DNA from: an uncultured Clostridia bacterium
GTDB lineage: Bacteria; Bacillota; Clostridia; Christensenellales; Borkfalkiaceae
DNA: 36,793 nucleotides
Assembly (NCBI GenBank): GCA_947629485.1
Contig: CANRDX010000015.1
Coordinates: forward strand, 1-36,793
Direction: 5' to 3'
The position numbers were made by a program, and so were the translations under genes. Under the pieces are notes generated by a model. That model did no database searches. It saw nothing but the letters and a program-made list of their open reading frames with translations, and was not told the origin of the DNA. The number at the start of each line of letters is the position of its first letter. The first letter of the stretch is position 1. This document shows, one piece after another, positions 15,706 to 23,411 of the stretch.

Positions 15706-15734
15706 AGTATAGCACAATTCAAGGGCAGATGCAA
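15706..15734 (-). promoter_or_regulatory. promoter of the structured leader and lipoprotein gene
   Basis: On the minus strand TTGCAT (15734-15729), 17 bases, TATACT (15711-15706). Confidence 0.7.
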
Positions 15735-15744
15735 GACTTTTTCG

Positions 15745-16020
15745 CAAGTTTTGCCGTGTTTCCAAAGGGGGATCTCCTCCGCGCCTACGGCGCGTCGAGA
15801 TGAGGAGGGAGCAGGGAAAGCATGTCATTCCGAACCCAGCAGGGGGCGAGAGGATCACCTAATACGCAGTCCGTTGCCCCCTCCATGGGAGGGGGAATAA
15901 AGGAGGTGGGGTGACATTCAAAATACGCCCCACCTCAGTCGCGCTCTCGCGCGACAGCTCCTCCCGCGGAGGAGCCATGCAATCGGCCTCATGTTTTCAT
16001 GAAGGAAAACGTGCATGTAG
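15745..16020. repeat. dispersed GC-rich intergenic repeat region, copy 3
   Basis: No gene is supportable here. The stretch holds short palindromes (CTCCTCCGCGCC with GGCGCG and GAGGAG, then GTTTTC / GAAAAC near 15992-16009) and fragments resembling the other intergenic repeat regions, such as GTCATTCCGAACCCAGCAGG and TGCCCCCTCC. Confidence 0.6.
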
Positions 16021-16035
16021 GGCGGGATGACATGT

Positions 16036-16064
16036 TTGACAAAACAGAAAAATTATGATATACT
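16036..16064 (+). promoter_or_regulatory. promoter of bioY-malic enzyme, predicted leaderless
   Basis: Consensus TTGACA (16036-16041), 17 bases, TATACT (16059-16064). ATG 16072 follows after 7 bases, so the predicted mRNA begins at the start codon. Confidence 0.8.
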
Positions 16065-16071
16065 GTTATCT

Positions 16072-16632
16072 ATGAAAAATGTCACGCATACGAAACGGGC
16101 GAAGAGTGCGGCAAGGGAGATCGCCTATATCGCGCTCTCCGTCGCCATCATCGCCGTTTGCGCTTGGAGCACCGTCCCGTTCGGCCCCGTTCCCTTCACC
16201 TTGCAGACCTTCGCCGTCTGCTTTGTGGGCGCGCTTCTCGGGTGGAAGCGCTCGCTCGCGGCTGTTGCCGTCTATATTTTCATGGGGCTATGCGGCATTC
16301 CCGTGTTTTCGGGGTTCAAGGCGGGAACGGCGGCGCTCCTCGGGCCGACGGGCGGCTATATCTTCGGATTTTTCTTTGCCGTGCTCGCGCCCGCACTCTT
16401 CAAACTTATCCCCGCGAAAGGCAAGTGGGCGCGGTTCGGCATTTTCTATGCGGCAGATATCCTCGGGCTCGCGGTATGCTACTTCTTCGGGACGGTGTGG
16501 TTCGTCATGATGAACGGTTTTTCCGTCGGGAAGACGATCGCGCTCTGCGTCACGCCCTTCATTTTGCCCGATCTTGTAAAGCTCTTTGTCGCGGCGCTCC
16601 TTTCTTCACGGCTGGAAAAGTATATCAGATAG
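16072..16632 (+). CDS. bioY: biotin transporter BioY
   Basis: BioY is the membrane substrate-binding (S) component of ECF biotin transporters. The 186-residue protein has about six hydrophobic segments and the family's conserved stretches: FGPVPFTLQTFAV near residue 36, GAALLGPTGGYIFGF near residues 85-99, and the FILPDLVKL segment near the C-terminus. No ECF ATPase or T component is encoded nearby, so it probably shares the general EcfAT module. ATG 16072 has no ribosome binding site and lies 7 bases after the -10 box. The in-frame ATG at 16027 lies upstream of the promoter and is rejected. Malic enzyme follows after 9 bases. Confidence 0.93.
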   Translation: MKNVTHTKRAKSAAREIAYIALSVAIIAVCAWSTVPFGPVPFTLQTFAVCFVGALLGWKRSLAAVAVYIFMGLCGIPVFSGFKAGTAALLGPTGGYIFGFFFAVLAPALFKLIPAKGKWARFGIFYAADILGLAVCYFFGTVWFVMMNGFSVGKTIALCVTPFILPDLVKLFVAALLSSRLEKYIR

Positions 16633-16641
16633 AGGCTTCTT

Positions 16642-17814
16642 ATGAATGATCGGGAAGAATCGCTCAAAAAGCATGCGGAATGGAGGGGGAAGATCGAAGT
16701 CGCCTGCCGCGTGGAGGTGGACAGCCGCGAAAAGCTCTCTCTCGCCTATACGCCCGGCGTCGCCGAGCCGTGTCTCGCCATTCACGAAGACGCGGAGAAG
16801 AGTTTTGAACTCACCCGCCGTTGGAACACCGTGCCCGTCATCACCGACGGTACGGCGGTCTTGGGGTTGGGGGACATCGGTCCCGAGGCGGGCATGCCCG
16901 TCATGGAGGGCAAGTGCGCCCTCTTCAAGGCGTTCGGCGGCGTGGACGCCATCCCTCTTTGCATCCGCTCCAAAGATACGGAGGAGATCATCCGCACGAT
17001 CGAACTTCTGGCGGGTTCCTTCGGCGGTATCAATCTGGAAGACATCTCCGCGCCCCGCTGTTTCGAGATCGAGCGGCGGCTCATCAAGGATCTCGATATC
17101 CCCGTCTTTCACGACGATCAGCACGGCACGGCGATCGTTGTGGCGGCGGCGCTCTTCAACGCGCTCAAACTTGTCGGAAAGAATCTCGGCGAGGTGCGTA
17201 TCGTCATCAACGGCGCGGGAGCGGCGGGCATTTCCATTGCGAAATTCCTCATAAAAGTGGGGGCGGGGGACGTCGTCCTCTGCGATAGAAAGGGCATTCT
17301 CCGTGAAGGGGACGAAGGGCTGACCGCGCCGCAAAGGGAAATTTGCCTCGTCACCAACCGCCGCGGACAAACGGGACTTCTCAAAGACGCCATGAAGGGC
17401 GCCGACGTCTTCATCGGCGTCTCCGCCGCAAACTGCGTGACGAAGGAGATGATCCGTTCGATGGCTCGCTCTCCCATTGTGTTCGCCTGCGCCAATCCGA
17501 CGCCCGAGATCTCCCGCGAGGACGCCATCGAAGCGGGCGCGGCGGTCGTGGGGACGGGTTCTTCGGAAAAGCCCAACCAGATCAACAACGCGCTGGTGTT
17601 CCCGGGGCTGTTCCGCGGCGCGCTCGACGTCCGCGCGCGCGTGATCGATTTCGAGATGATGCTCGCCGCAAGCAGGGCGATCGCCTCCTGCGTTCCCGAT
17701 GAGGCGCTTTGCGCCGACTTTATTCTCCCTTACGCCTACGACCTTACCGCCCACAAAGCTGTCGCCGCGGCAGTCTCTTCTGCCGCACGAAGAACGGGCG
17801 TCGCCAAGAAGTAA
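16642..17814 (+). CDS. NAD(P)-dependent malic enzyme
   Basis: Malic enzyme oxidatively decarboxylates malate to pyruvate and CO2. The 390-residue length matches the small bacterial form. Motifs: AYTPGVAEP with Tyr36, EGKCALFKAFGGVDAIP with catalytic Lys91, the metal-binding LEDISAPRCFEIE and FHDDQHGTAIV segments, the nucleotide-binding INGAGAAGISIAKFL, and the C-terminal EKPNQINNALVFPG. Cofactor preference cannot be read safely. GAGG lies just before the ATG. It sits in an operon with bioY, perhaps because biotin-dependent carboxylases and malic enzyme meet at the pyruvate/oxaloacetate/malate node; that is inference. Confidence 0.95.
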   Translation: MNDREESLKKHAEWRGKIEVACRVEVDSREKLSLAYTPGVAEPCLAIHEDAEKSFELTRRWNTVPVITDGTAVLGLGDIGPEAGMPVMEGKCALFKAFGGVDAIPLCIRSKDTEEIIRTIELLAGSFGGINLEDISAPRCFEIERRLIKDLDIPVFHDDQHGTAIVVAAALFNALKLVGKNLGEVRIVINGAGAAGISIAKFLIKVGAGDVVLCDRKGILREGDEGLTAPQREICLVTNRRGQTGLLKDAMKGADVFIGVSAANCVTKEMIRSMARSPIVFACANPTPEISREDAIEAGAAVVGTGSSEKPNQINNALVFPGLFRGALDVRARVIDFEMMLAASRAIASCVPDEALCADFILPYAYDLTAHKAVAAAVSSAARRTGVAKK

Positions 17815-17819
17815 CCTTT

Positions 17820-18140
17820 CGCTCCGCGCAGTTGCGGCAAGCCCTACCCCTCTTAGGGGGAGGGTGTCACGGCTTTGCCGTGACGAGTGGGGGAAAGAGC
17901 TGCCCCCTTTGAAGGGGGCGGCTCCGCCGTTAGGCGGTGGTGGGGGTTGAACTTCTAAAATCGTCATGCTGCCCCGCACCTTGCCCACCCCTTTGAGGGG
18001 TGGGTGTCTCGCCGCTCGCAGCGAGACGGAAGGGGTGTCATTCCAATCACGTCATGTTGCCCCGCCCGCACATTCCATGTTGTCGAAGGGCGGCACGAGG
18101 GGCAACGCTCCGAAGTAGCGCAGTCGAAACATCACCGCAT
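17820..18140. repeat. dispersed GC-rich intergenic repeat region, copy 4
   Basis: Contains the palindrome GTCACGGCTTTGCCGTGAC, then 54 bases (17897-17950) identical to 33189-33242, then the CCCCGCCCGCAC / GAAGGGCGGCACGAG block also seen near 3560-3600. No separate terminator of malic enzyme is visible; these hairpins may serve. Confidence 0.8.
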
Positions 18141-18144
18141 TCTG

Positions 18145-18360
18145 TCAAAAGTCATTTCTGCCGAGCAGATAGTCGACGGAAACATCAAAGAGATCGGCGA
18201 TGCGAACGAGATTTTCCTGCGATGGCTCCGAGGAACCGTTCTCGTAGCGGATATACGATGGCTGTGCGACGAATAATTTTTCCGCCATCTCCCGCTGCGT
18301 CAATCCCGCCTGCTTGCGCAACTCTTTTAATCTTTCTTGAAAAATTTTCATAAATTTCAT
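18145..18360 (-). CDS. XRE family transcriptional regulator
   Basis: 71 residues from ATG 18360, almost entirely a helix-turn-helix domain of the Cro/CI type: ELRKQAGLTQREMAEKLFVA carries the recognition helices, followed by SYIRYENGSSEPSQENLVRIADLFDVSVDYLLG, the usual SinR/Xre-like end. There is no further domain, so any effector is unknown. A TATAAT box ends only 5 bases before the ATG, with no ribosome binding site, predicting a leaderless mRNA; ATG 18351 in frame is a possible later start. The gene is divergent from the lipoprotein gene at 18436. Two ATAGC-N5-GCTAT palindromes between them are the probable operators. Confidence 0.88.
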   Translation of the reverse strand: MKFMKIFQERLKELRKQAGLTQREMAEKLFVAQPSYIRYENGSSEPSQENLVRIADLFDVSVDYLLGRNDF

Positions 18361-18388
18361 TGACAATTATAGCTGTTTGCTATATACT
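18360..18388 (+). promoter_or_regulatory. promoter of the lipoprotein gene at 18436
   Basis: Consensus TTGACA (18360-18365), 17 bases, TATACT (18383-18388). It overlaps the minus-strand promoter and start of the XRE gene, and its spacer contains the first operator. Confidence 0.85.
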
Positions 18389-18396
18389 TTAGACAA
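18366..18396 (-). promoter_or_regulatory. promoter of the XRE gene, predicted leaderless
   Basis: On the minus strand TTGTCT (18396-18391), 19 bases, TATAAT (18371-18366). The -10 box overlaps the left edge of the first operator. Confidence 0.55.
18369..18383. promoter_or_regulatory. XRE operator site 1
   Basis: ATAGC-TGTTT-GCTAT, a perfect 5-bp dyad around 5 bases. It lies between the -35 and -10 boxes of the lipoprotein promoter and on the -10 of the XRE promoter. Confidence 0.7.
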
Positions 18397-18399
18397 TAT

Positions 18400-18414
18400 A
18401 TAGCAACATGCTAT
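18400..18414. promoter_or_regulatory. XRE operator site 2
   Basis: ATAGC-AACAT-GCTAT, the same dyad as site 1 with a different core. It is centred 31 bp away, about three helical turns, just past the predicted start of lipoprotein transcription. Confidence 0.7.
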
Positions 18415-18435
18415 CAAATACCAATGGAGGTCCAT

Positions 18436-19314
18436 ATGAAAAAACTTTTGAAACTGGCCGTTGCCCTTGCAACGGCCGCAAGTCTTACGCTCGGCATTTC
18501 TGCCTGCGGCGGCGAACAGGAACACGAGCACAAATACGACACGTGGGACTATAACGAGACCCAGCACTGGAAGTATTGCGACGAGCACGGCGAGGACAAG
18601 AGCAACATCGACGAAAGCACCAAAGCCGATCACGACTTCACCAATGGCGACTGCGTCTGCGGCGCGCAAAAGAGCGGCGACGAAACGCAGACGGGCAAAC
18701 TTCCCGAAGAAAATTTCGAGGCGGCTTGGGCGGCGGCGTTTGACGAAACAAACTTCGACAATTTCAAAATTGAAGGCACGCTGTATTATCACTTTACCGA
18801 TGTAAATACGGTTGAGCCTGAGGAAGATAGTTGGGATGTAACGGGCATTCGCGCCAACGGGTGTGAACATTATTCCCAGCTCAACAGTGACCCCGAAACA
18901 TCCACCGAGCTTTATTATGATGGAGAAGTTCTTTATACGCGAGAATTCGACCAAGAGAACATATAAAGCGAAGTATGGCGTGGGTACAGAAGCGAAAACT
19001 ATCTCCTCGTAATGATGGAAGAACTCTATTTCGGCGCCAAAGATCATGCCGCAGACTTTACGTTTGACGAAGAAAAAGGACTGTATGTCTGGGTGCAGAA
19101 CCTCGACTTGGATGATGAGTCCAGTTGCACCGTAACGATTGGCTTCTCCTTCAAGGACGGCAAGATCGCGCACTTTTTGCACGATCGGATCGAAAGAATG
19201 CCCAACGATGAAAGGTTCGGGGGAGCTGTCATAGAATATCGTTATGACCTTGATTTTACTTACGGTGGACAGACGGTGACCCTGCCCCGAAATTTGCCCG
19301 AAGTGAACGAATAA
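18436..19314 (+). pseudogene. lipoprotein gene interrupted by one in-frame TAA
   Basis: A 293-codon frame starts at ATG 18436 (GGAGG 5 bases upstream) and ends at TAA 19312-19314. A single TAA at 18964-18966 splits it after 176 residues. The downstream part continues in the same frame without another stop, reads as protein immediately after the TAA (SEVWRGYRSENYLL), and its first ATG (19012) has no ribosome binding site. The N-terminus is a lipoprotein signal with lipobox ISAC near residue 24. Next is a His/Cys-rich segment (HEHKYDTWDY, CDEHGED, CVCG) that might bind metal, then an acidic body without a known domain. It is probably a nonsense mutation; the 176-residue product may still be made, and readthrough cannot be excluded. 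Confidence 0.75.
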
Positions 19315-19334
19315 AAAATCAAAATTGCAGTAAG

Positions 19335-19377
19335 ACCGCCGAGTTAGATACCGTGTCCGCCTTCGGCGGTTATTTTT
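19335..19377 (+). terminator. intrinsic terminator after the interrupted lipoprotein gene
   Basis: TTCGGCGGT can pair either with nearby CCGCC or with ACCGCCGA further upstream, and is followed by TATTTTTAT. It lies about 20 bases after the stop codon. Confidence 0.75.
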
Positions 19378-19515
19378 ATAGCAATGGCGAATTTTCCCGC
19401 TTCCGCCCCGTCTTTCTCTCTTGTTTTCGGAATGCCTTCCCCGTTCTGGAAAAGGCATTCGCGCCTTTTTCACCCCGAGGCCGTCCTTTCGCATAGGGTG
19501 ATAAAGGAGGCTCAG

Positions 19516-20850
19516 ATGGGAAAATATTTCGGAACGGACGGATTCCGCGGGCGCGCAAACGAGACGCTCACCGCGATCCACGCCTTTCGCGTGGGGAGAT
19601 TTCTCGGGCGTTATTTTGCGCGCGGAAGAGAGGGCAGGGCACGTATTCTCATCGGGAAGGACACCCGCCGCTCCTCGTACACGTTGGAATTTTCGCTCGC
19701 CGCAGGCGCGACCGCTTCGGGCGCGGACGTCTATTTACTGCATGTGACGACGACGCCCTCCGTCGCCTATCTCACGCGCACCGAGGGGTTCGATTGCGGT
19801 GTCATGATCTCCGCGAGCCACAATCCCTACGAGGATAACGGCATCAAATTGTTCGGGCACAGGGGGGAGAAGCTCGACGACGCCGTGCTCCGCCTCGTGG
19901 AAGAATATCTCGACGGCGGGAAGCTCCCCCTTGCGACGGGGGCGGAGATCGGGCGCACCGTCGATTTCGTCGCGGGGAGGAACCGCTATCTCGCCTATCT
20001 GCTCGCGTTGCCCCGCGTCTCCTTCCGCGGCATGCGGGTGGGGCTGGACTGCGCCAACGGGAGCGCCTTCATGATCGCGAAGGCGGTGTTCGACGCCCTC
20101 GGCGCGAAGGTGGAATGCGTCGGCGTCTCTCCCGACGGCGTGAACATCAACGCGAACTGCGGCTCCACACACCCCGAGACGATCGCCGCCCTCGTCACGG
20201 AGAAGTCGCTCGACGTCGGGTTTGCGTTCGACGGCGACGCCGACCGCTGCGTACTCTGCGACGAAAGGGGGAGGATCCTCGACGGCGACGCCATTCTGTT
20301 TCTCGCGGCGCGCAGTCTCAAAGCGCGGGGAGAACTCGAAGGCGACGGCGTCGTCGCCACGAAGATGAGCAATACGGGGCTGAGAGAATGCCTCGAAAAA
20401 GAGAAGATCGCCCTTTCCTATTCCGAAGTGGGGGATAGATTTGTCTATGAGAAGATGCTCGAAACGGGCTTTCTGTTGGGCGGAGAGAAGGCGGGGCATA
20501 TCATCTTCCGCAAATACGCGCAGTGCGGCGACGGGATCCTCACGGCGCTCAAAATGATGGAACTCATCGTGGAGAGCAAGTGCCCGCTCTCCCTGCTCGC
20601 GGAAGGGTATCGGCCGCTGCCGCAAATCACGCGCAACGTCAAGGTGCGCGATCGGAACGTCGTCTCATCGGAAGAAGTCCAACAGGCGGTCGCGCGCGCC
20701 GAGCGCATGCTCACGGGCGGAAGAGTGCTGCTCCGCGCTTCGGGAACGGAGTCGGTCGTCCGCATTCTCACCGAGGGAGAAAACGAAGAACCTTGCCGCG
20801 CGGCAGCCGATCTCATCGAAAGCGCCGTGCGCGGCGCGGAGGGGCTGTAA
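19516..20850 (+). CDS. glmM: phosphoglucosamine mutase
   Basis: GlmM converts glucosamine-6-phosphate to glucosamine-1-phosphate for UDP-GlcNAc and cell-wall synthesis. The 444-residue protein has the FGTDGFRG start, catalytic Ser101 in ISASHNP, the metal-binding DGDADRC loop and the C-terminal phosphate-binding RASGTESVVR. ATG 19516 has AAGGAGG about 6 bases upstream; the frame is open upstream, but that part (from 19384) is unlike the family. It overlaps glmS by one base (TAATG). A hairpin with a T tract (about 19447-19472) precedes it; I see no clear promoter. Confidence 0.96.
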   Translation: MGKYFGTDGFRGRANETLTAIHAFRVGRFLGRYFARGREGRARILIGKDTRRSSYTLEFSLAAGATASGADVYLLHVTTTPSVAYLTRTEGFDCGVMISASHNPYEDNGIKLFGHRGEKLDDAVLRLVEEYLDGGKLPLATGAEIGRTVDFVAGRNRYLAYLLALPRVSFRGMRVGLDCANGSAFMIAKAVFDALGAKVECVGVSPDGVNINANCGSTHPETIAALVTEKSLDVGFAFDGDADRCVLCDERGRILDGDAILFLAARSLKARGELEGDGVVATKMSNTGLRECLEKEKIALSYSEVGDRFVYEKMLETGFLLGGEKAGHIIFRKYAQCGDGILTALKMMELIVESKCPLSLLAEGYRPLPQITRNVKVRDRNVVSSEEVQQAVARAERMLTGGRVLLRASGTESVVRILTEGENEEPCRAAADLIESAVRGAEGL

Positions 20851-22610
20851 TGTGCGGCATCGTGGCGTACGCGGGGGAGAACAGCGCGGCGCCCATTCTC
20901 ATCTCGGGGCTGAAACGGCTCTCCTATCGCGGCTACGATTCCGCGGGGATCGCCGTTTTGCGCGAGGGAAAAATCCATCTCGTGAAGCGGGAGGGGAGCG
21001 TTTCCAAATTGGAAGAAGCGGCGCTCCCCGGGGGGACAACAGGCATCGGGCACACCCGTTGGGCGACGCACGGCGCGCCCACGGAAGCGAACGCCCATCC
21101 GCACGTCTTTGGCAGGTTCGCCGTCGTCCACAACGGCATAATAGAGAACATGAACGAATTAAAGGCGCACTGCCTTGCCCGCGGGGAGATCTTTTCCTCG
21201 GAGACGGACAGCGAGGTCATCGCCCACCTTCTCGAAGAATTCTATGAGGGCGACGTGCTCGCGGCGATGAAAAAGACGGCTTCGCTCCTCGTCGGCGCGT
21301 TTGCGGTCGCCGCGCTCTGCACCGAAGAAGAGGACACCGTCGTTTTGGCGCGACGCGCCAGCCCCCTGCTCGCAGGCAGAAAGGGGAGCGCGCTCTACGC
21401 CGCAAGCGATATCCCCGCAATCGCGGAAGAGGGCATGGAGATCTACGCGTTGAACGACGGCGAGTTCGCTCTCATGCGCAAAAATTCTCTGCGATTCTTT
21501 AACGACCGCGGCGAGATCTTCAAGCGTCCCGCCGTTTGCGCCGCCGAAGAGAGTGCGCCCGAGAAGGAAGGGTATCGGCACTTCATGCGCAAGGAAATGG
21601 CGGAAATTCCCCGTGCAATGGAGAAAACTCTGCTCAAATTCAGGCAAACCCCCTGTCTTTCGGCGTTTCGCGAAGTACTATGTCACACAGAGTATATCGA
21701 AATCGTCGCCTGCGGGACGGCATATCACAGCGGATTGTGCGCGCGCGTCGCCATCGAAGCGCTCGCGCGGGTGCGGGTCGGCGTGACCTTTGCGAGCGAG
21801 TTCCGCTACCGCGATCCCATTCTTTCGGAGGGGACGCTCGTCGTCGCGATCTCCCAGAGCGGGGAGACGGCGGATACGCTCGCCGCCGCGCGGCTTGCGC
21901 AAGAGCGGGGGGCGAAGGTCGCAGCACTTACGAACGTCAAGACGAGTTCGCTCGCCCGACTTGCCGACTTCGTGTTCTACACCGAGGCGGGACCTGAGAT
22001 CGCTGTCGCGGCGACAAAGAGCTTCAACGCCCAGCTCGTCGCGCTGTACGCGCTCGCGCAGGAGATCGCGTCGGCAAAGGGAAGGGCTTGCTTTCTTCCG
22101 CTCGACGATCTTCCCGCGCTCGCAAAAAAGACGTGGGAGGCCGCGGAAACCGTCAGAAGCTGGACAGCGCATTTCATCGGCGCGAGATCGGTATTCTTTC
22201 TCGGTCGGGGCGCCGACTACTGCGCGGCGCTCGAAGGGAGCCTCAAACTGAAAGAGATCTCCTATCTTCCGAGCGAGGGCTATCCCGCGGGGGAACTCAA
22301 ACACGGCACGCTCGCGCTCGTGGAGCAGGGCACGCCCGTCGTCGCGGTGCTCACCTCGGAAAAACTTGCCGAAAAGACGATGAACGCCGTCCACGAAACG
22401 CTTGCCCGCGGCGCAAAGGTATTCCTCATCACGTCCCTTCCCGCGTATGCCGAACGGCACGCCTCCGTCCTCATTCCCGACGCGGGCGAATTGCTCTCTC
22501 CCGCTCTCTCGGCGATCCCTCTTCAAGCGCTGGCGTACTATGTCTCTCTCGCGCGGGGGAACGATCCCGATAAGCCGCGCAATCTCGCAAAATCCGTTAC
22601 GGTAGAATAG
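20850..22610 (+). CDS. glmS: glutamine-fructose-6-phosphate aminotransferase
   Basis: GlmS makes glucosamine-6-phosphate from fructose-6-phosphate and glutamine, the step before GlmM. The 586-residue protein starts MCGIVAYAG, so the catalytic Cys becomes N-terminal after Met removal. The class II amidotransferase half carries SYRGYDSAG and GHTRWATHG. Two SIS sugar-isomerase domains follow (ACGTAYHSG, SQSGETADT, then GRGADYCAALEG), ending in the usual LAKSVTVE. Its ATG overlaps the glmM stop, so there is no room for the glmS ribozyme found before glmS in many Firmicutes. Confidence 0.97.
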   Translation: MCGIVAYAGENSAAPILISGLKRLSYRGYDSAGIAVLREGKIHLVKREGSVSKLEEAALPGGTTGIGHTRWATHGAPTEANAHPHVFGRFAVVHNGIIENMNELKAHCLARGEIFSSETDSEVIAHLLEEFYEGDVLAAMKKTASLLVGAFAVAALCTEEEDTVVLARRASPLLAGRKGSALYAASDIPAIAEEGMEIYALNDGEFALMRKNSLRFFNDRGEIFKRPAVCAAEESAPEKEGYRHFMRKEMAEIPRAMEKTLLKFRQTPCLSAFREVLCHTEYIEIVACGTAYHSGLCARVAIEALARVRVGVTFASEFRYRDPILSEGTLVVAISQSGETADTLAAARLAQERGAKVAALTNVKTSSLARLADFVFYTEAGPEIAVAATKSFNAQLVALYALAQEIASAKGRACFLPLDDLPALAKKTWEAAETVRSWTAHFIGARSVFFLGRGADYCAALEGSLKLKEISYLPSEGYPAGELKHGTLALVEQGTPVVAVLTSEKLAEKTMNAVHETLARGAKVFLITSLPAYAERHASVLIPDAGELLSPALSAIPLQALAYYVSLARGNDPDKPRNLAKSVTVE

Positions 22611-22612
22611 AA

Positions 22613-22643
22613 AAGCGCCCCGCTGCCGCGGGGCGCTTCTTTA
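22613..22643. terminator. bidirectional terminator between glmS and the MgtC gene
   Basis: 10-bp stem AGCGCCCCGC / GCGGGGCGCT. A T tract follows on the plus strand (TCTTTACTTT) and a short TTTTC on the minus strand. Confidence 0.85.
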
Positions 22644-22652
22644 CTTTATAGA

Positions 22653-23408
22653 TCAGCCTATTTTTTCGATGTAGTGCACGCAGTCCAACACGGAGAGCGC
22701 TTCGATGATGCTGTTGTGGCTCTTTTTTCTGAGCGACTTTTCCGAAATGGTGAATTTCACGGTGTACACGCTCAGCCCGGAGTTCGCATAGGCGGGGTTG
22801 AGTTCGAGATTGTCGATCGTAAGCCCGAACTCCCGCGCCATCGTGACGAAGTCTTGCAGGCTCCCGCGCGATTTGAGTTCGAGGTGGATCTCGAAGTGGT
22901 TGGATTTATCCTTGATGTATTTTTCCATCTTGGAGAAGGCGAGAAGCCCGATCATGAGGGCGGCGAATCCGATGAGCGCGGCGGTGTACAAACCAAACCC
23001 GAGCATGGCGGAGATAATGGACATCGCCCACATACCCACCGACGTCGTCAGCCCCATGATCTGGTTTTTCGACGAAAAAATGATCGTATTCGCCGTGATG
23101 ATGGAGATGCCGATGAACACGGCGGCGGAAAGAATGGGGAAGCCGACGCCGAGCACGGTGATGAAGTAGACGTCGCCGATCCCCGCGAGCATGGAGCCGA
23201 TGGAGAGCACGATGAACGTGCGCAGCCCCGCCGCATGGCGGTTGCGCGAGCGCTCGCACCCGAGCACGACTGCCATCAGGATCACCAACGCGGTTTTGAG
23301 CGCGACGGAGGCGATATTGACTTCCTGCGACCACGGCCCGAGAAGGTCTGCGATGGAATCGGGGGGCAAACCCGACGAATTGGCAAGCAAAGCGGAAGCG
23401 TCTGACAT
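22653..23408 (-). CDS. MgtC/SapB family membrane protein
   Basis: 251 residues. The N-terminal half carries about five membrane helices and the MgtC signature VVLGCERSRNRHAAGLRTF near residues 47-65, followed by IVLSIGSMLAG. The C-terminal ~85 residues form a soluble ACT-like domain ending in LDCVHYIEKIG. Family members are linked to magnesium stress and to control of membrane ATPases or transporters rather than being proven transporters. GAGGT precedes the ATG. The gene is only 3 bases after the antiporter gene and shares its operon, so a role in ion or pH balance is likely by context. Confidence 0.9.
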   Translation of the reverse strand: MSDASALLANSSGLPPDSIADLLGPWSQEVNIASVALKTALVILMAVVLGCERSRNRHAAGLRTFIVLSIGSMLAGIGDVYFITVLGVGFPILSAAVFIGISIITANTIIFSSKNQIMGLTTSVGMWAMSIISAMLGFGLYTAALIGFAALMIGLLAFSKMEKYIKDKSNHFEIHLELKSRGSLQDFVTMAREFGLTIDNLELNPAYANSGLSVYTVKFTISEKSLRKKSHNSIIEALSVLDCVHYIEKIG

Positions 23409-23411
23409 AAG

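Noticed and set aside
16606-17988. 460-codon minus-strand frame
   Set aside because: Antisense to malic enzyme; its proline-rich start comes from the intergenic repeat.
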